Shown here: positions 17,564 through 28,777 of the stretch, one piece after another
How positions within the stretch are numbered: position 1 is the first letter of the stretch
Layout: every line of letters starts with the position of its first letter
NCBI RefSeq assembly: GCF_004135645.1
Contig: NZ_SDPW01000001.1
Location: 2,356,001-2,420,000 of the forward strand
Direction of reading: 5' to 3'
DNA length: 64,000 nt
Source: Senegalimassilia faecalis
Lineage (GTDB): Bacteria; Actinomycetota; Coriobacteriia; Coriobacteriales; Eggerthellaceae
The notes under the pieces: generated by a model
Databases searched by the model: none
The model's input: the letters and a program-made list of their open reading frames with translations, nothing else
Told to the model about the DNA's origin: nothing
Program-made: the position numbers and the translations under genes

Positions 17564-17836
17564 TTATATCGTGACCGGCATAGACAGCATTAGATGGGAG
17601 CAATTAAGCCACCGCCCTTAACGGCTTTCGCTGCACCCCATAACCTTGTCGAGCCAACCCGCTTCGCCCTTGTCGCGTGCTTGCAGCAGTCGCTTGCGAG
17701 TCTATTTCACAGTCGGTTTTTGGCCCGATGCCTGTCTACCTGGGAAAACGCACTTTTATGAGCGAGTTTTGGGGCGATGAAGCCCGCTGCGGCCAACGAG
17801 GCACACCGTCGGCGGCCACAGAGAGGCTTGCCGGCG
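17564..17836. repeat. spacer with dispersed repeat, copy 2
   Basis: The spacer between the IS remnant and the ABC transporter holds the second copy of the repeat at 15380-15452 (about 17615-17690, roughly 80 per cent alike by eye). The 11-base tandem array that follows copy 1 is absent here. No gene is seen. Confidence 0.6.
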
Positions 17837-18445
17837 TTAACGGCACGCTGCTTTCGTGAGGTCGAGTGTTCGGGTGGCTATGCGGTTGGTGAGCGCGGGG
17901 GTGTGCGAGACCAGCAGCATGCCGGCGCGCTCGCGCTCGGCGTAGGCCAGCAGCACGCGCCAGATGTGCGCTTGCGTTACCGCGTCCAGCATGGTGGACA
18001 CCTCGTCGCAGATCAGGTAGCGCGGGCGCGTGGCCAACGCACGGGCGATGCAGAAGCGCTGCAGTTCGCCACCGGAAAGCTCGTGCGGGAAACGCTGCAG
18101 CCATTCTTCGCGAATGCCCAGGTCATCAAGCAGCTGCTGCGGCACCTCGCCCACTTCTGCCAGCGTTTTGCGCATGCGAAGGCGCGGGTCCACCGCCTGC
18201 TCGGGGTGCTGCTGAATCAGCTGCACCGGGCACACGCCGCGACGCGGGAGCGCACGACCGTCCACCAGCACTTGGCCCGCCGCCGGACGCTCGTAGCCCG
18301 CCAGAATGCGACACAGCGTGGTTTTACCGAACCCCGACGGCGCCTGAAGCGCCACGCGCTCGCCCGCCTCCACGCGCAAGCCGAAGCCACGATACAGCGG
18401 CCGCGCAGCATCATACCCAAACGTTATGTCCTTCGCTTCCAGCAT
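17837..18445 (-). CDS. ABC transporter ATPase, DppF/NikE-like
   Basis: A 202-residue ATP-binding subunit, the second ATPase of a five-gene importer. It has Q-loop QLIQQHPEQAVDP, signature HELSGGELQRFCIARAL and Walker B YLICDEVSTMLD followed by an H-loop (VSHTPAL). The Walker A reads APSGFGKTT, where the first glycine of the usual loop is alanine. It is shorter than typical DppF (about 320 residues) and lacks the C-terminal oligopeptide extension. It lies 144 bases after the first ATPase gene, with no promoter evident. Confidence 0.85.
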   Translation of the reverse strand: MLEAKDITFGYDAARPLYRGFGLRVEAGERVALQAPSGFGKTTLCRILAGYERPAAGQVLVDGRALPRRGVCPVQLIQQHPEQAVDPRLRMRKTLAEVGEVPQQLLDDLGIREEWLQRFPHELSGGELQRFCIARALATRPRYLICDEVSTMLDAVTQAHIWRVLLAYAERERAGMLLVSHTPALTNRIATRTLDLTKAACR

Positions 18446-18589
18446 AAAAGCCTTTCGTTATTTGCCGTCCGATGAGCTGGGCTCGACAGACTTGAGAATC
18501 TAGAATCTGCCAATGGCCAGTTTCCCTTGAGCCAACGCGCCTAATGTATCTGACAAGGGGACAGGTCGTTTGCCATGTGCACGCCTTCG

Positions 18590-19747
18590 TTAATGGGACA
18601 AGGGGACTGTCCCTTTGTCCCGTTCCGCACCTTCTGCCGCGAAGTCGTGTTCGGGGAGGGCGTGCCAGAGTTGGCGGGTGAATTCGTGGCGCAACAGGCT
18701 GGGGTCGGCGAAGTTCGCGACCGCGGTTTCCTCCACCACTGTGCCGTCTTTGAATACAGCCACGCGGTCGGCCACGCGCAGCGCCAGCTCAATGTCGTGC
18801 GTGATCAGCAGCACGCCGCCGCCCGCGTCCGCGAAGGCGCGGAAATCATCGAGCGCGCGAACGGCCAGGTCAAGGTCCAGGCCCGGCGTTGGCTCGTCCG
18901 CTACGATCACGCGCGGGTCGTCCATGAGCGCGCAGCACAAAAGCACGCGACGAGCCATACCGCCCGACAGCTCGTGCGGATACAGGCGCGCCACCTCGGG
19001 GCCCAGCCCGTAACGCTCGAACAGCTGCTGCCGACGTGCGCGGCGCTCGGCCTTCGTCAGCCCGTTCGCGAACCCTTCCACCTGCTTGCCCACGCGCATC
19101 ATGGGGTCAAGGTGGCTCACGCTTTGCGGCACCAGCGACAGCCCGTGCCCGCGCAGCGCCGCAAGTCCCGCCGCGTCCATGCGCTGCCCGTCGAACCAGA
19201 TGCGGCCCGATACGGTGGAGTTCGGCTCGAACAGCCCGAACACGGCATCGGCCAGAAGCGTTTTGCCCGACCCCGATGCGCCCACCACGGCCACCACCTC
19301 GCCCGCGTGCACCGCGATGCTGAGGTTGTGCAGCACCTCGACGTCACGCTGCTTGGCGCGGAAGAACGGCTGCGATTCGTCATACATGCGGAAGCTCACG
19401 CACAGGTCTTCCACCTGCAGCAAATGGTGCCCTCCCGCATGATGCGAATGCGCCGCATGCGAATGATGATGATGCACCTGCGCATCTTCGTGCGGCGTGG
19501 ATTCGTGAGGTGCGTGCTCGTCCGCGCATTCGGGCGCAAAGTCGCCCGCACATTTCAACGCAGGGAAGTTTTGTGCGGGGCACAAAAGTGTTTTTGCATC
19601 GTCGCAAAAGTGGCTGGCATCAGACGCTTCTACCGCTTTTGCGCATTCGCAAAAGTTTGCGGTTTCAGCGTTTTCGCTGGTCGTCAGCTTATCGTTTTTC
19701 TCCACGCCATCCTCCTTCGCCACGTTATCCGATTCCATCAATACCAT
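18590..19747 (-). CDS. ABC transporter ATPase with His/Cys-rich N-terminus, DppD/NikD-like
   Basis: A 385-residue ATPase. The ABC domain starts near residue 109 and has Walker A VVGASGSGKTLL, signature HELSGGMARRVLLCCAL and Walker B VIVADEPTPGLD. The first 108 residues are an unusual extension with six cysteines (33, 35, 48, 56, 66, 74) and 13 histidines between residues 78 and 108, including HHHH. That composition suggests metal binding, so the importer may carry a metal or metal complex such as nickel. The ATG at 19747 was chosen; GTG 19759 and ATG 19738 are alternatives. It begins 18 bases after the permease stop. Confidence 0.88.
   Translation of the reverse strand: MVLMESDNVAKEDGVEKNDKLTTSENAETANFCECAKAVEASDASHFCDDAKTLLCPAQNFPALKCAGDFAPECADEHAPHESTPHEDAQVHHHHSHAAHSHHAGGHHLLQVEDLCVSFRMYDESQPFFRAKQRDVEVLHNLSIAVHAGEVVAVVGASGSGKTLLADAVFGLFEPNSTVSGRIWFDGQRMDAAGLAALRGHGLSLVPQSVSHLDPMMRVGKQVEGFANGLTKAERRARRQQLFERYGLGPEVARLYPHELSGGMARRVLLCCALMDDPRVIVADEPTPGLDLDLAVRALDDFRAFADAGGGVLLITHDIELALRVADRVAVFKDGTVVEETAVANFADPSLLRHEFTRQLWHALPEHDFAAEGAERDKGTVPLSH
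18595..18621. repeat. palindrome of GGGACA/TGTCCC type
   Basis: A 27-base near-perfect palindrome starting GGGACAAGGGGAC overlaps the last codons of the ATPase gene. A related half (GACAAGGGGACAG) lies at 18552-18564. Elements of this GGGACA...TGTCCC style are seen in intergenic regions of many bacteria. Confidence 0.7.
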
Positions 19748-19765
19748 TTTGCGCACCACCGCAAT

Positions 19766-20617
19766 TTACTTTTGCACCGTGTGGGGGTCAATCAATTTGC
19801 GCAGGTTTTGCCCCGCCAGGTCGAACAGGCCCACCGTGCACATAAGCGCCACGCCGGGGAACACCGCCAACCACCAGGCGCCCGTGGACAGATAGCTCAT
19901 CGACTCGCTTAAGATCACGCCGATAGCCGGCTGCTCAGGCGGCAGGCCGAAGCCCAAAAACGTGATGGCGGCCTCGTGCAGAATGGCGTGCGGGAACAGC
20001 AAAATCAGCCCCACCAGGAACTGCGGAAGCACATAAGGAACCATATGGCGCAACGCAATGCGCACCGGGCTTTGCCCCAGTCGGCGCGCGGCCGCCACAA
20101 ATCCCGACTGCCGGCACTGCAGCACCTCGGCACGCACAACGCGCGCCAGGCTTGCCCAATGCGTCACGGCCACTCCGATGGTCACGCCCCAAAAGCCCTT
20201 TCCCAGCGCAAACGAGATGAGCACCAGCAACACGATGTGCGGAACGCCCATCATCAGGTCGATCATCCAGCTGACCACGGCGTCCACGCGCTTGCCGCCC
20301 AGCGCCGCCGCGCATCCCAGCATCAGCGCGATCACCGACGACACGCCCGCCGCCAGCAAGCCCACCAGCACGCTGGTGGACAGACCCGCCAGCACGCGCG
20401 CCAGCATGTCTCGACCCATCCAGTCAGTGCCGAAGGGGCGCTCAAACGAGGGCCCCAGGTTCTTCGCGGTGAAATCGGTGACCGTTGCCTGGCCATACAG
20501 CGCGATACCCGCCATAACCACGGCCAGCAGCGCAAAAGCCGCCAAAACGCACGCCGCCAGCGTGGCCGTGCGGTTGCCGCCCCTTCGCTGCGCGGGGGCA
20601 TGGAGCACGTTCTCCAT
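19766..20617 (-). CDS. ABC transporter permease, DppC/NikC-like
   Basis: A 283-residue permease with six hydrophobic segments and the inner-membrane EAA loop (VVRAEVLQCRQSGFVAAARRLG). The NLGPSFERPFGTDWMGRDMLARV block near the N-terminus is diagnostic of DppC/OppC/NikC proteins. ATG 20617 overlaps the stop of the upstream permease in a TAATG junction, so the two subunits are coupled and should form a heterodimer. A longer open frame upstream is a shadow of the partner gene. Confidence 0.9.
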   Translation of the reverse strand: MENVLHAPAQRRGGNRTATLAACVLAAFALLAVVMAGIALYGQATVTDFTAKNLGPSFERPFGTDWMGRDMLARVLAGLSTSVLVGLLAAGVSSVIALMLGCAAALGGKRVDAVVSWMIDLMMGVPHIVLLVLISFALGKGFWGVTIGVAVTHWASLARVVRAEVLQCRQSGFVAAARRLGQSPVRIALRHMVPYVLPQFLVGLILLFPHAILHEAAITFLGFGLPPEQPAIGVILSESMSYLSTGAWWLAVFPGVALMCTVGLFDLAGQNLRKLIDPHTVQK

Positions 20618-21600
20618 TACGCCCTCCCTTCGCTCACGCGCATACGCGGGTCCAAAACGCCGTACAGGATGTTCGCCAGCAGGTTGCCGCCGAACACCAA
20701 CGCGGCGCTGACCAGGGCGATTCCGGCCAGAAGCGCCACGTCGCCGCCCAGGCCAGCGGTGACGGCCGCCTGTCCCAGGCCCGGATACGAGAACACCTGC
20801 TCGACCAGGACCGATCCACCGAATATCTCGGAGATGAACGCGCACTGCAGCGTGACCGCCGGCAGCGCCACGTTGCGCAGGCAATGGTGCAAAACCACGC
20901 CCAGGTCGGATTCGCCGCGGGCGCGCGCGAAGCGTACGTAATCGCTTTCCAGCACATCGACCACCTTCTCGCGCGTGTGCAGCGCGATGTTGGCCACGCC
21001 CGTCACCGAAAGCGTGAGCGCGGGCAGCACCAGATGATGCGCCGCATCGGCCAGCGTCACGTCGGCCGCCGACATGCCAATGGGCACGGAAAACCCAATG
21101 GGGAACCACCCCAGTTGCACAGCGAACACCATCAGGATAATGAGCCCCAGCCAAAACGTCGGCGTCGACGCCAGCAAAAAGCAATAGCCGCGCACCACAC
21201 GATCGACCGCACCGCCGCGGCGCGCGCCGGCAACGACCCCCAACGCGAAGCCCAGCACGCCGCTGATAGCCCACGCGATGCCCATGAGCGCCAGCGAGTT
21301 GGCCGCGCGGTGCGCGATCACCTCGGACACGGGCGCGTTGAACCTGAGCGACGCTCCCATGTCGCCATGTAAAAGCGCGCCCGCCCAGTTGGCGAACCGC
21401 TCCCAAAACGGCACGTCGCCGCCCCAGTAGCTTGCCAGCTGCGCGCGCTTGGCGTCAGACATGTTCACATACGCAGCCTGCCCCACGTTAGCCTGCACAG
21501 GGTCAATCGGCGAAGCGCTGACCAGCGCAAACACCACCAACCCCACCGCCAACATCAGCAGCACGAACCGCAAAATATGTCGAACAAAATACCTATTCAT
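20617..21600 (-). CDS. ABC transporter permease, DppB/NikB-like
   Basis: A 327-residue permease with six predicted membrane helices. It has the DppB-type N-terminus (FVRHILRFVLLMLAVGLVVF), the EAA-like loop TREKVVDVLESDYVRFARARG and the C-terminal GLGGDVALLAGIALVSAALV. It pairs with the next gene product. ATG 21600 is favoured; a TTG 42 bases upstream is in frame but adds residues not typical of the family. Confidence 0.9.
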   Translation of the reverse strand: MNRYFVRHILRFVLLMLAVGLVVFALVSASPIDPVQANVGQAAYVNMSDAKRAQLASYWGGDVPFWERFANWAGALLHGDMGASLRFNAPVSEVIAHRAANSLALMGIAWAISGVLGFALGVVAGARRGGAVDRVVRGYCFLLASTPTFWLGLIILMVFAVQLGWFPIGFSVPIGMSAADVTLADAAHHLVLPALTLSVTGVANIALHTREKVVDVLESDYVRFARARGESDLGVVLHHCLRNVALPAVTLQCAFISEIFGGSVLVEQVFSYPGLGQAAVTAGLGGDVALLAGIALVSAALVFGGNLLANILYGVLDPRMRVSEGRA

Positions 21601-21943
21601 ACTCCCAAAAGCCCCAAACTCCACCCCATCAAAAGCGAGCAACCACGTCGATCACTCGTCCAGAAAGGCCCCTGCAATATCGCGAACAAGAAGCTTCCGA
21701 TCTCATTAACGCAGCTTGCGTGTTTGAGGTGGCCCACAAAGCGAGTTCCGCATCGGCGAACAGCCCAGTGGGCTGTTCGCAACCCATCTATGCGCCCGAG
21801 CGGGCGCGTTCCCGCTCGCCGAAGGCGAGGCGGGAAACCCAGTGGGGCTTTTGCCAAAGCAGGACTGTCTGAGCGACTGGGCCGCCTCAAACACGCAAGC
21901 GGACGGAAGCAGTTCCGCGCTTCCGTCCGCAATCAAACGTGCC
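21601..21943. other. structured spacer inside ABC transporter operon
   Basis: This 343-base spacer between the binding-protein gene and the permeases has nested inverted repeats. Outer arms are 21715-21735 and 21879-21899 (21 bases, one mismatch). Inside is a perfect 11-bp stem (21756-21766 with 21770-21780) and a GC-rich stem near 21808-21835. A separate 12-bp hairpin (21899-21930) follows the binding-protein stop. Such structure would lower permease expression relative to the binding protein. Confidence 0.65.
21899..21930 (-). terminator. hairpin after substrate-binding protein gene
   Basis: A perfect 12-bp stem (GCGGACGGAAGC with its complement) and an 8-base loop lie 13 bases after the stop codon. 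The T-tract is poor, so partial termination or mRNA 3'-end protection is more likely than full termination. Confidence 0.6.
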
Positions 21944-23584
21944 TTACCAACTCCACTGATCGACGTTGTTCACGATCGACCAGCCATGACCATGCGGATG
22001 CGGCTTTTGCTCGGCAACCTTCAGGCCCTCGGTCACGAAATACAAGTGGTCCACGTTCGCAAACCACACCCACGTGGCTGCGCCCTGCGGCGCCACGCCG
22101 TTTTCGCCGTCCCACATGGCCAGCTTCCATTCGTCATACGAATCGGCGACCACAGGGTTGGCCAGCGCGGCGTTCAGATGCGCGTCAACCGCGGCGTTCT
22201 CATAGCAGGCGTAATTGCCGTTGCCCGTGGAGTAGTTCAGGTTGTACACCTCGATCGGGCTGTTGGAACCCCAACCCCACACGACCGGGTCGCTGAACTG
22301 GTGCTGGTAGATGTCATCCCAGCTTGCGCCCTTCGGCGTCACCTTGATGCCCAGCTCGTTCATCTGGTTGGCGAACTCCATGGCGATGGCCTGGCGCACC
22401 GAATCGGAGGACGAATAGTACAGGTCGAACGCGGCCGTCACGCCGTCCTTAGCGCGCACGCCGTCAGCGCCGGGCACCCAGCCCGCCTCGTCAAGCAGGG
22501 CCTTTGCGCGAGCAAGGTCCTCTTCGCACTTCATAGCATCGGACGACCAGGGCATATTGTCGCCCACGCTGTAGGCGATCTGGCCGTAGCCGTTCAGCAC
22601 GTTGTCGATAAGCGTCTGACGCTTCACGCCATAGTTGATGGCACGACGCAGCGCAAGGTCTTGCGTCACCGCGTTGCCGGCGGGATACTCCTCGCCCGTC
22701 TGCTTGCGCGTGGCACCCGGCGCGATGGTGGGCAGGGAAATACCGCGAGAGTCCACCGACGCGCAGTTCAGCAGGTCGTAGCCCTTCGGCTGCTGGCTGG
22801 CGAACGTGGCTGACGTGAACGCAACGTCCACCTGGCCGGAACGAGCTGCCGCCAAGCTGGCGTCCTCCTCCATGAACACCACCACGACGCGCTCGATCTT
22901 CGGCGCCTCGCCGTAGTAGTCGGGGTTGGCCTTCAGGATGACCTGCTGGCCGCGATCCCACTGCTCCAGCATGTAGCGGCCGCTGCCCACCGGGTTGCTG
23001 CCGTAGTCGGCATCATGGCCGCCATCAGGCACGATGCCGATAACCGCCAGCGTGTATAGCAGCGCGTTGAACGGCTTGTTCAGGCGAATCTCGCACGTCT
23101 CGTCGTCGACGGCGACGGCCTTGTCGACCATGGTCAGGTCGCACTCGCTGGCCTCGTTGTTGGCGACGCCGTTGATAGTGTAGGCCACGTCATGGGCCGT
23201 GACCGGCTTGCCGTTGGTGAACTTCGCGTCGGTGCGGATGGTGAACGTCCAGGTCAGGCCGTCATCGCTGCACGAGTACGCCGTTGCAAGGTCGTTCTCG
23301 AAGCCCATGTCGGCCTTCGTGGTCAGAAGCGTGGACTGGATAAGCGGCTCGTGCACATGCTCGCCGCAGCCCCAGGAGACGAACGGGTCGAAGCCGGCGT
23401 CGGGCTCGCTGCTCACCGGCATGGAAACGGTCACCTGCGAGGCGTGCTCGCCGCCGGTCGCACCGGACCCAGACCCCGCGCTCTGCTGCCCGCTAGCACA
23501 CGCGCTCAGCACGCCGCCGAAGCCCACTGCGGCAACGCTTACGCCCGCCACCTGCAAAAACGTTCGCCTGGAGAAGGTCTTCAT
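21944..23584 (-). CDS. ABC transporter substrate-binding lipoprotein (SBP_bac_5)
   Basis: A 546-residue family 5 substrate-binding protein. The N-terminus has a twin-arginine motif (SRRTFLQ, Arg6-Arg7) and a lipobox ending at Cys29 (GVLSAC), so it should be Tat-exported and lipid-anchored. It contains the family blocks TWTFTIRTDAKFTNGKPVTAHDV and LALRRAINYGVKR. The C-terminal KPHPHGHGW cluster of histidines is a candidate metal site. Ligand may be peptide, nickel or a metallophore; the His/Cys-rich ATPase partner argues for a metal. ATG 23584 has AAAGGA upstream. Confidence 0.9.
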   Translation of the reverse strand: MKTFSRRTFLQVAGVSVAAVGFGGVLSACASGQQSAGSGSGATGGEHASQVTVSMPVSSEPDAGFDPFVSWGCGEHVHEPLIQSTLLTTKADMGFENDLATAYSCSDDGLTWTFTIRTDAKFTNGKPVTAHDVAYTINGVANNEASECDLTMVDKAVAVDDETCEIRLNKPFNALLYTLAVIGIVPDGGHDADYGSNPVGSGRYMLEQWDRGQQVILKANPDYYGEAPKIERVVVVFMEEDASLAAARSGQVDVAFTSATFASQQPKGYDLLNCASVDSRGISLPTIAPGATRKQTGEEYPAGNAVTQDLALRRAINYGVKRQTLIDNVLNGYGQIAYSVGDNMPWSSDAMKCEEDLARAKALLDEAGWVPGADGVRAKDGVTAAFDLYYSSSDSVRQAIAMEFANQMNELGIKVTPKGASWDDIYQHQFSDPVVWGWGSNSPIEVYNLNYSTGNGNYACYENAAVDAHLNAALANPVVADSYDEWKLAMWDGENGVAPQGAATWVWFANVDHLYFVTEGLKVAEQKPHPHGHGWSIVNNVDQWSW

Positions 23585-23652
23585 CAAGATATCCTTTCAT
23601 CGACCAGGCGAAGGCGCGCGACGTCTGCGATTTCATTGCGCGCCTACCTGGT

Positions 23653-23729
23653 GTTACGAAGTGAATTTCCGTAACACACTATAGCAGGCGCGGCCGCAGA
23701 TTCGATGTTACGAATGTCAAATTCGTAAC
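23653..23729 (-). promoter_or_regulatory. two-operator control region of ABC transporter
   Basis: Two copies of a 23-base dyad, GTTACGAA-N7-TTCGTAAC, lie at 23653-23675 (one mismatch) and 23707-23729 (perfect). Their centres are 54 bases apart. A -10-like TATAGT (23678-23683, minus strand) abuts the nearer copy, and a TTGACA is inside the farther one. This looks like a repressor site set for the importer operon; the regulator is not in view. Confidence 0.7.
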
Positions 23730-23775
23730 TCCTTCATGTGAACGGCCCGGAAACGCCGGCATTCGGCCGATTTTG

Positions 23776-26333
<2,558 letters not shown>

Positions 26334-26858
26334 CTACAGCGCGATGTAGCGCCCCGCGTTCCAGCCGTACACAATCAGGCTTGCCGCACGCACCAGCAGA
26401 ATCATTGCCAGAAACACGCTGAGCATTTCAGGCCACACGAAAAACGCGATGCCGCACAGGGCATTCAACACGCCGCTGAACAGGGGCCATCCCCACATAG
26501 GCACGCCGAAGCCCTTCGCTTTCACTGCCGCCACAATCTCGAAGATGGCGAAGGCCACAAAGCACAACCCCACCAGCCACGGCACCACGGCGGAAAACGC
26601 CAGCGGATGCAACAGGAACACCAGGCCCAGCAGCACGTCGACAATCGCGTACGCCAACTCCCAGCCGCTGCGCGGCATGATGTTGCGGAAACGCACATAC
26701 CCGATGATGTCGAACACGCCCGCCACCAGGAAAAACGCGCCGACAACCGCCGCGATGGTCACGATGGTCAGCCCCGGCGCCGCCAGGCAGAACAGCCCGG
26801 CCACCGCCAGCGCGATGCCCGCGAACACCAAGCCCCAGTCATGCTTGCTTGCACTCAT
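26334..26858 (-). CDS. HdeD/DUF308-family membrane protein
   Basis: A 174-residue protein with six hydrophobic segments in the DUF308 (HdeD-like) arrangement, including AAPGLTIVTIAAVVGAFFLV, VDVLLGLVFLLHP and ALCGIAFFVWPEM. HdeD in enteric bacteria is linked to acid stress; the role in other bacteria is unknown. ATG 26858 follows a GGGAG site seven bases upstream. The gene is alone, with terminators on both sides. Confidence 0.85.
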   Translation of the reverse strand: MSASKHDWGLVFAGIALAVAGLFCLAAPGLTIVTIAAVVGAFFLVAGVFDIIGYVRFRNIMPRSGWELAYAIVDVLLGLVFLLHPLAFSAVVPWLVGLCFVAFAIFEIVAAVKAKGFGVPMWGWPLFSGVLNALCGIAFFVWPEMLSVFLAMILLVRAASLIVYGWNAGRYIAL

Positions 26859-27022
26859 GATGCACTCCCTTCCACAAAGCCCGCGCACACGCGGTCACGC
26901 AAGCTCACAGGCCAACGCCCTTGCTTTCGCCCCTATTGTACCCGCTGGCTACCGAAATTGCCCCCCGCACGCAAACCGTCACGCAACCGTGTATTGCCCG
27001 CACGCTATCGCACCCAAACACA

Positions 27023-27055
27023 AAGGTGCCCGCGTCAACACGACGCGGGCACCTT
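27023..27055 (-). terminator. cysK terminator
   Basis: A perfect 14-bp stem (AAGGTGCCCGCGTC with its complement) and a 5-base loop lie about 30 bases after the cysK stop. A moderately T-rich tract follows on the minus strand. Confidence 0.75.
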
Positions 27056-27086
27056 GCCGAGTTTCAGTTTGCAGCGCTGCGACCTA

Positions 27087-28016
27087 CTAGAAGTTGAACA
27101 TGGCCGTGGACAGGTAGCGCTCGCCGGTGTCGGGCAAGATGGTCACGATCAGCTTGCCCTTGTTCTCGGGGCGCTGCGCCAGTTTCGTGGCGGCGGCCAC
27201 TGCGGCGCCGGAGGAAATGCCCACCAGCAGGCCGTCCTTGCCCGCCAGCTCGCGGCCGGCCTCAAACGCCTCTTCGTCGGTGATCGGCAGCACCTCGTCG
27301 TACACGGACTGGTCCAGCGTGTCGGGCACGAAGCCTGCGCCGATACCCTGAATCTTGTGCGCGCCCGCGTGGCCCTCGGACAGCACCGGCGAACCGGCCG
27401 GCTCCACCGCAACCACCTTGATGTCGGGGTTCTTCGACTTCAGGAACTTGCCCGTGCCGGACAGCGTGCCGCCCGTGCCCACGCCGGACACCAGGATGTC
27501 AACTTTGCCGTCGGTGTCGTCCCAAATCTCGGGGCCGGTGGTGCGCTCGTGCACAGCCGGGTTGGCCGGGTTCGTGAACTGGCTGGGGATAAACGAGTTC
27601 GGAATCTCCTCGGCAAGCTCGGACGCACGGGCGATGGCGCCCTTCATGCCCTTGCTGCCGTCGGTCAGCACCAGCTCGGCGCCGTACGCCTTCATAAGGT
27701 TGCGGCGCTCAACGGACATGGTTTCCGGCATGGTGATGATGACGCGGTTGCCGCGCGCGGCCGCGATGGCGCACAGGCCGATGCCCGTGTTGCCCGACGT
27801 CGGCTCGATAATGACGGTGTCGGCGTTCAGCTTGCCCTGCGCCTCGGCGTCATCAAGCATGGCCTTCGCAATGCGGTCCTTCACGGAACCGGCGGGGTTA
27901 AACAGCTCCACCTTGCCCACGATGGTGGCTTCCAGGTTGTGGTTCTTCTCGTAGTTGGTCAGCTCGACCAGCGGGGTTTTGCCGATCAGTTCGGAAACGC
28001 TCTTATGGATGGTCAT
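27087..28016 (-). CDS. cysK: cysteine synthase (O-acetylserine sulfhydrylase)
   Basis: A 309-residue PLP enzyme that makes cysteine from O-acetylserine and sulfide. The PLP lysine is Lys46 in NPAGSVKDR, the substrate loop is TSGNTG and the phosphate-binding glycine loop is GVGTGGTLSG. The C-terminal GERYLSTAMF is typical of CysK. ATG 28016 has GAGAGAGGA upstream. A cysteine-bearing Rrf2 regulator gene lies immediately upstream and shares a promoter motif, which suggests control by iron-sulfur or cysteine status. Confidence 0.95.
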   Translation of the reverse strand: MTIHKSVSELIGKTPLVELTNYEKNHNLEATIVGKVELFNPAGSVKDRIAKAMLDDAEAQGKLNADTVIIEPTSGNTGIGLCAIAAARGNRVIITMPETMSVERRNLMKAYGAELVLTDGSKGMKGAIARASELAEEIPNSFIPSQFTNPANPAVHERTTGPEIWDDTDGKVDILVSGVGTGGTLSGTGKFLKSKNPDIKVVAVEPAGSPVLSEGHAGAHKIQGIGAGFVPDTLDQSVYDEVLPITDEEAFEAGRELAGKDGLLVGISSGAAVAAATKLAQRPENKGKLIVTILPDTGERYLSTAMFNF

Positions 28017-28101
28017 TGGCTTTCCTCTCTCGCTTTCGCCGTTGCTTGTTGTTTGTTGCTTGCTCAATCGCTTACAGGTCTTGTTCCTTAGTACACCTGT
28101 T

Positions 28102-28129
28102 ATCCTACTATGTCCCTAGGCATTGTCAA
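28102..28129 (-). promoter_or_regulatory. cysK promoter with candidate Rrf2 site
   Basis: On the minus strand TTGACA (28124-28129) and TAGGAT (28102-28107) are spaced by 16 bases. The spacer contains ATGCCTAGGGA (28113-28123), the same 11-mer found in the promoter of the upstream Rrf2 gene. The core CCTAGG is palindromic. Binding here would block RNA polymerase. Confidence 0.6.
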
Positions 28130-28271
28130 TAATGAATTCGAAAGAAATTCCCCTAATCCCGGAATATTTTAGGGAATTGCGCTCGAGCACTCGAATTGCT
28201 CGCAGCCAACCTAGCAGGCTTCCGTCATTCGCGCAAACAAAAAGCGCAAGCCCGAAAGCCTGCGCCTTGCG

Positions 28272-28709
28272 TTAAATCGAATAGCTGTCCGCCGCCACCG
28301 CTGAGTGCTCGTCGATGATGCTCTGCAGCGTGATGCCGCCCAGATACTCGTTGATGACCTTGTACAGCCCGCGCCAAACGCCCAGCTCCATGCACGGAAC
28401 CGGCATGTTGCATTCGAACGTGTCGTCCTCCAAGCACGATGCCGGCGCAAGCGACCCTTCCGTCACCCGCAGCACATCAAGCACGGTGATGACGCTTGCC
28501 GGCTTGGCCAGCTGATACCCGCCGGCCGCGCCGCGGATGGAGCGCACCAGCTTCGCCGTAACCACGTTCGACACGATCTGCTCAAGGTACTTCTTCGAAA
28601 TACCCAGCGAATCCGACACTTCCTTGAGCGAAACCGGCCCGGCGCCATCGTGCTCGGCCAGGTACAACATCAAGCGAACCGCATACAAGCCCTTCGTCGA
28701 TATCTTCAT
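28272..28709 (-). CDS. Rrf2-family transcriptional regulator
   Basis: A 145-residue Rrf2 protein. The winged helix covers residues 1-70 (MKISTKGLYAVRLMLYLAEH, then ISKKYLEQIVSNV and SIRGAAGGYQLAK). Three cysteines at positions 92, 100 and 106 (SCLEDDTFEC, PVPC) match the cluster-binding layout of IscR, so an iron-sulfur cofactor is likely. It lies upstream of cysK in the same direction and probably controls it and itself. IscR-like and CymR-like roles are both possible; the cysteines favour the former. Confidence 0.9.
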   Translation of the reverse strand: MKISTKGLYAVRLMLYLAEHDGAGPVSLKEVSDSLGISKKYLEQIVSNVVTAKLVRSIRGAAGGYQLAKPASVITVLDVLRVTEGSLAPASCLEDDTFECNMPVPCMELGVWRGLYKVINEYLGGITLQSIIDEHSAVAADSYSI

Positions 28710-28777
28710 GCGCGCCGCCTTTCTACCCTTTGCGAACGAAGCTCCCCTTACAAGCCTCGTCGTTGACATTCGACTTC

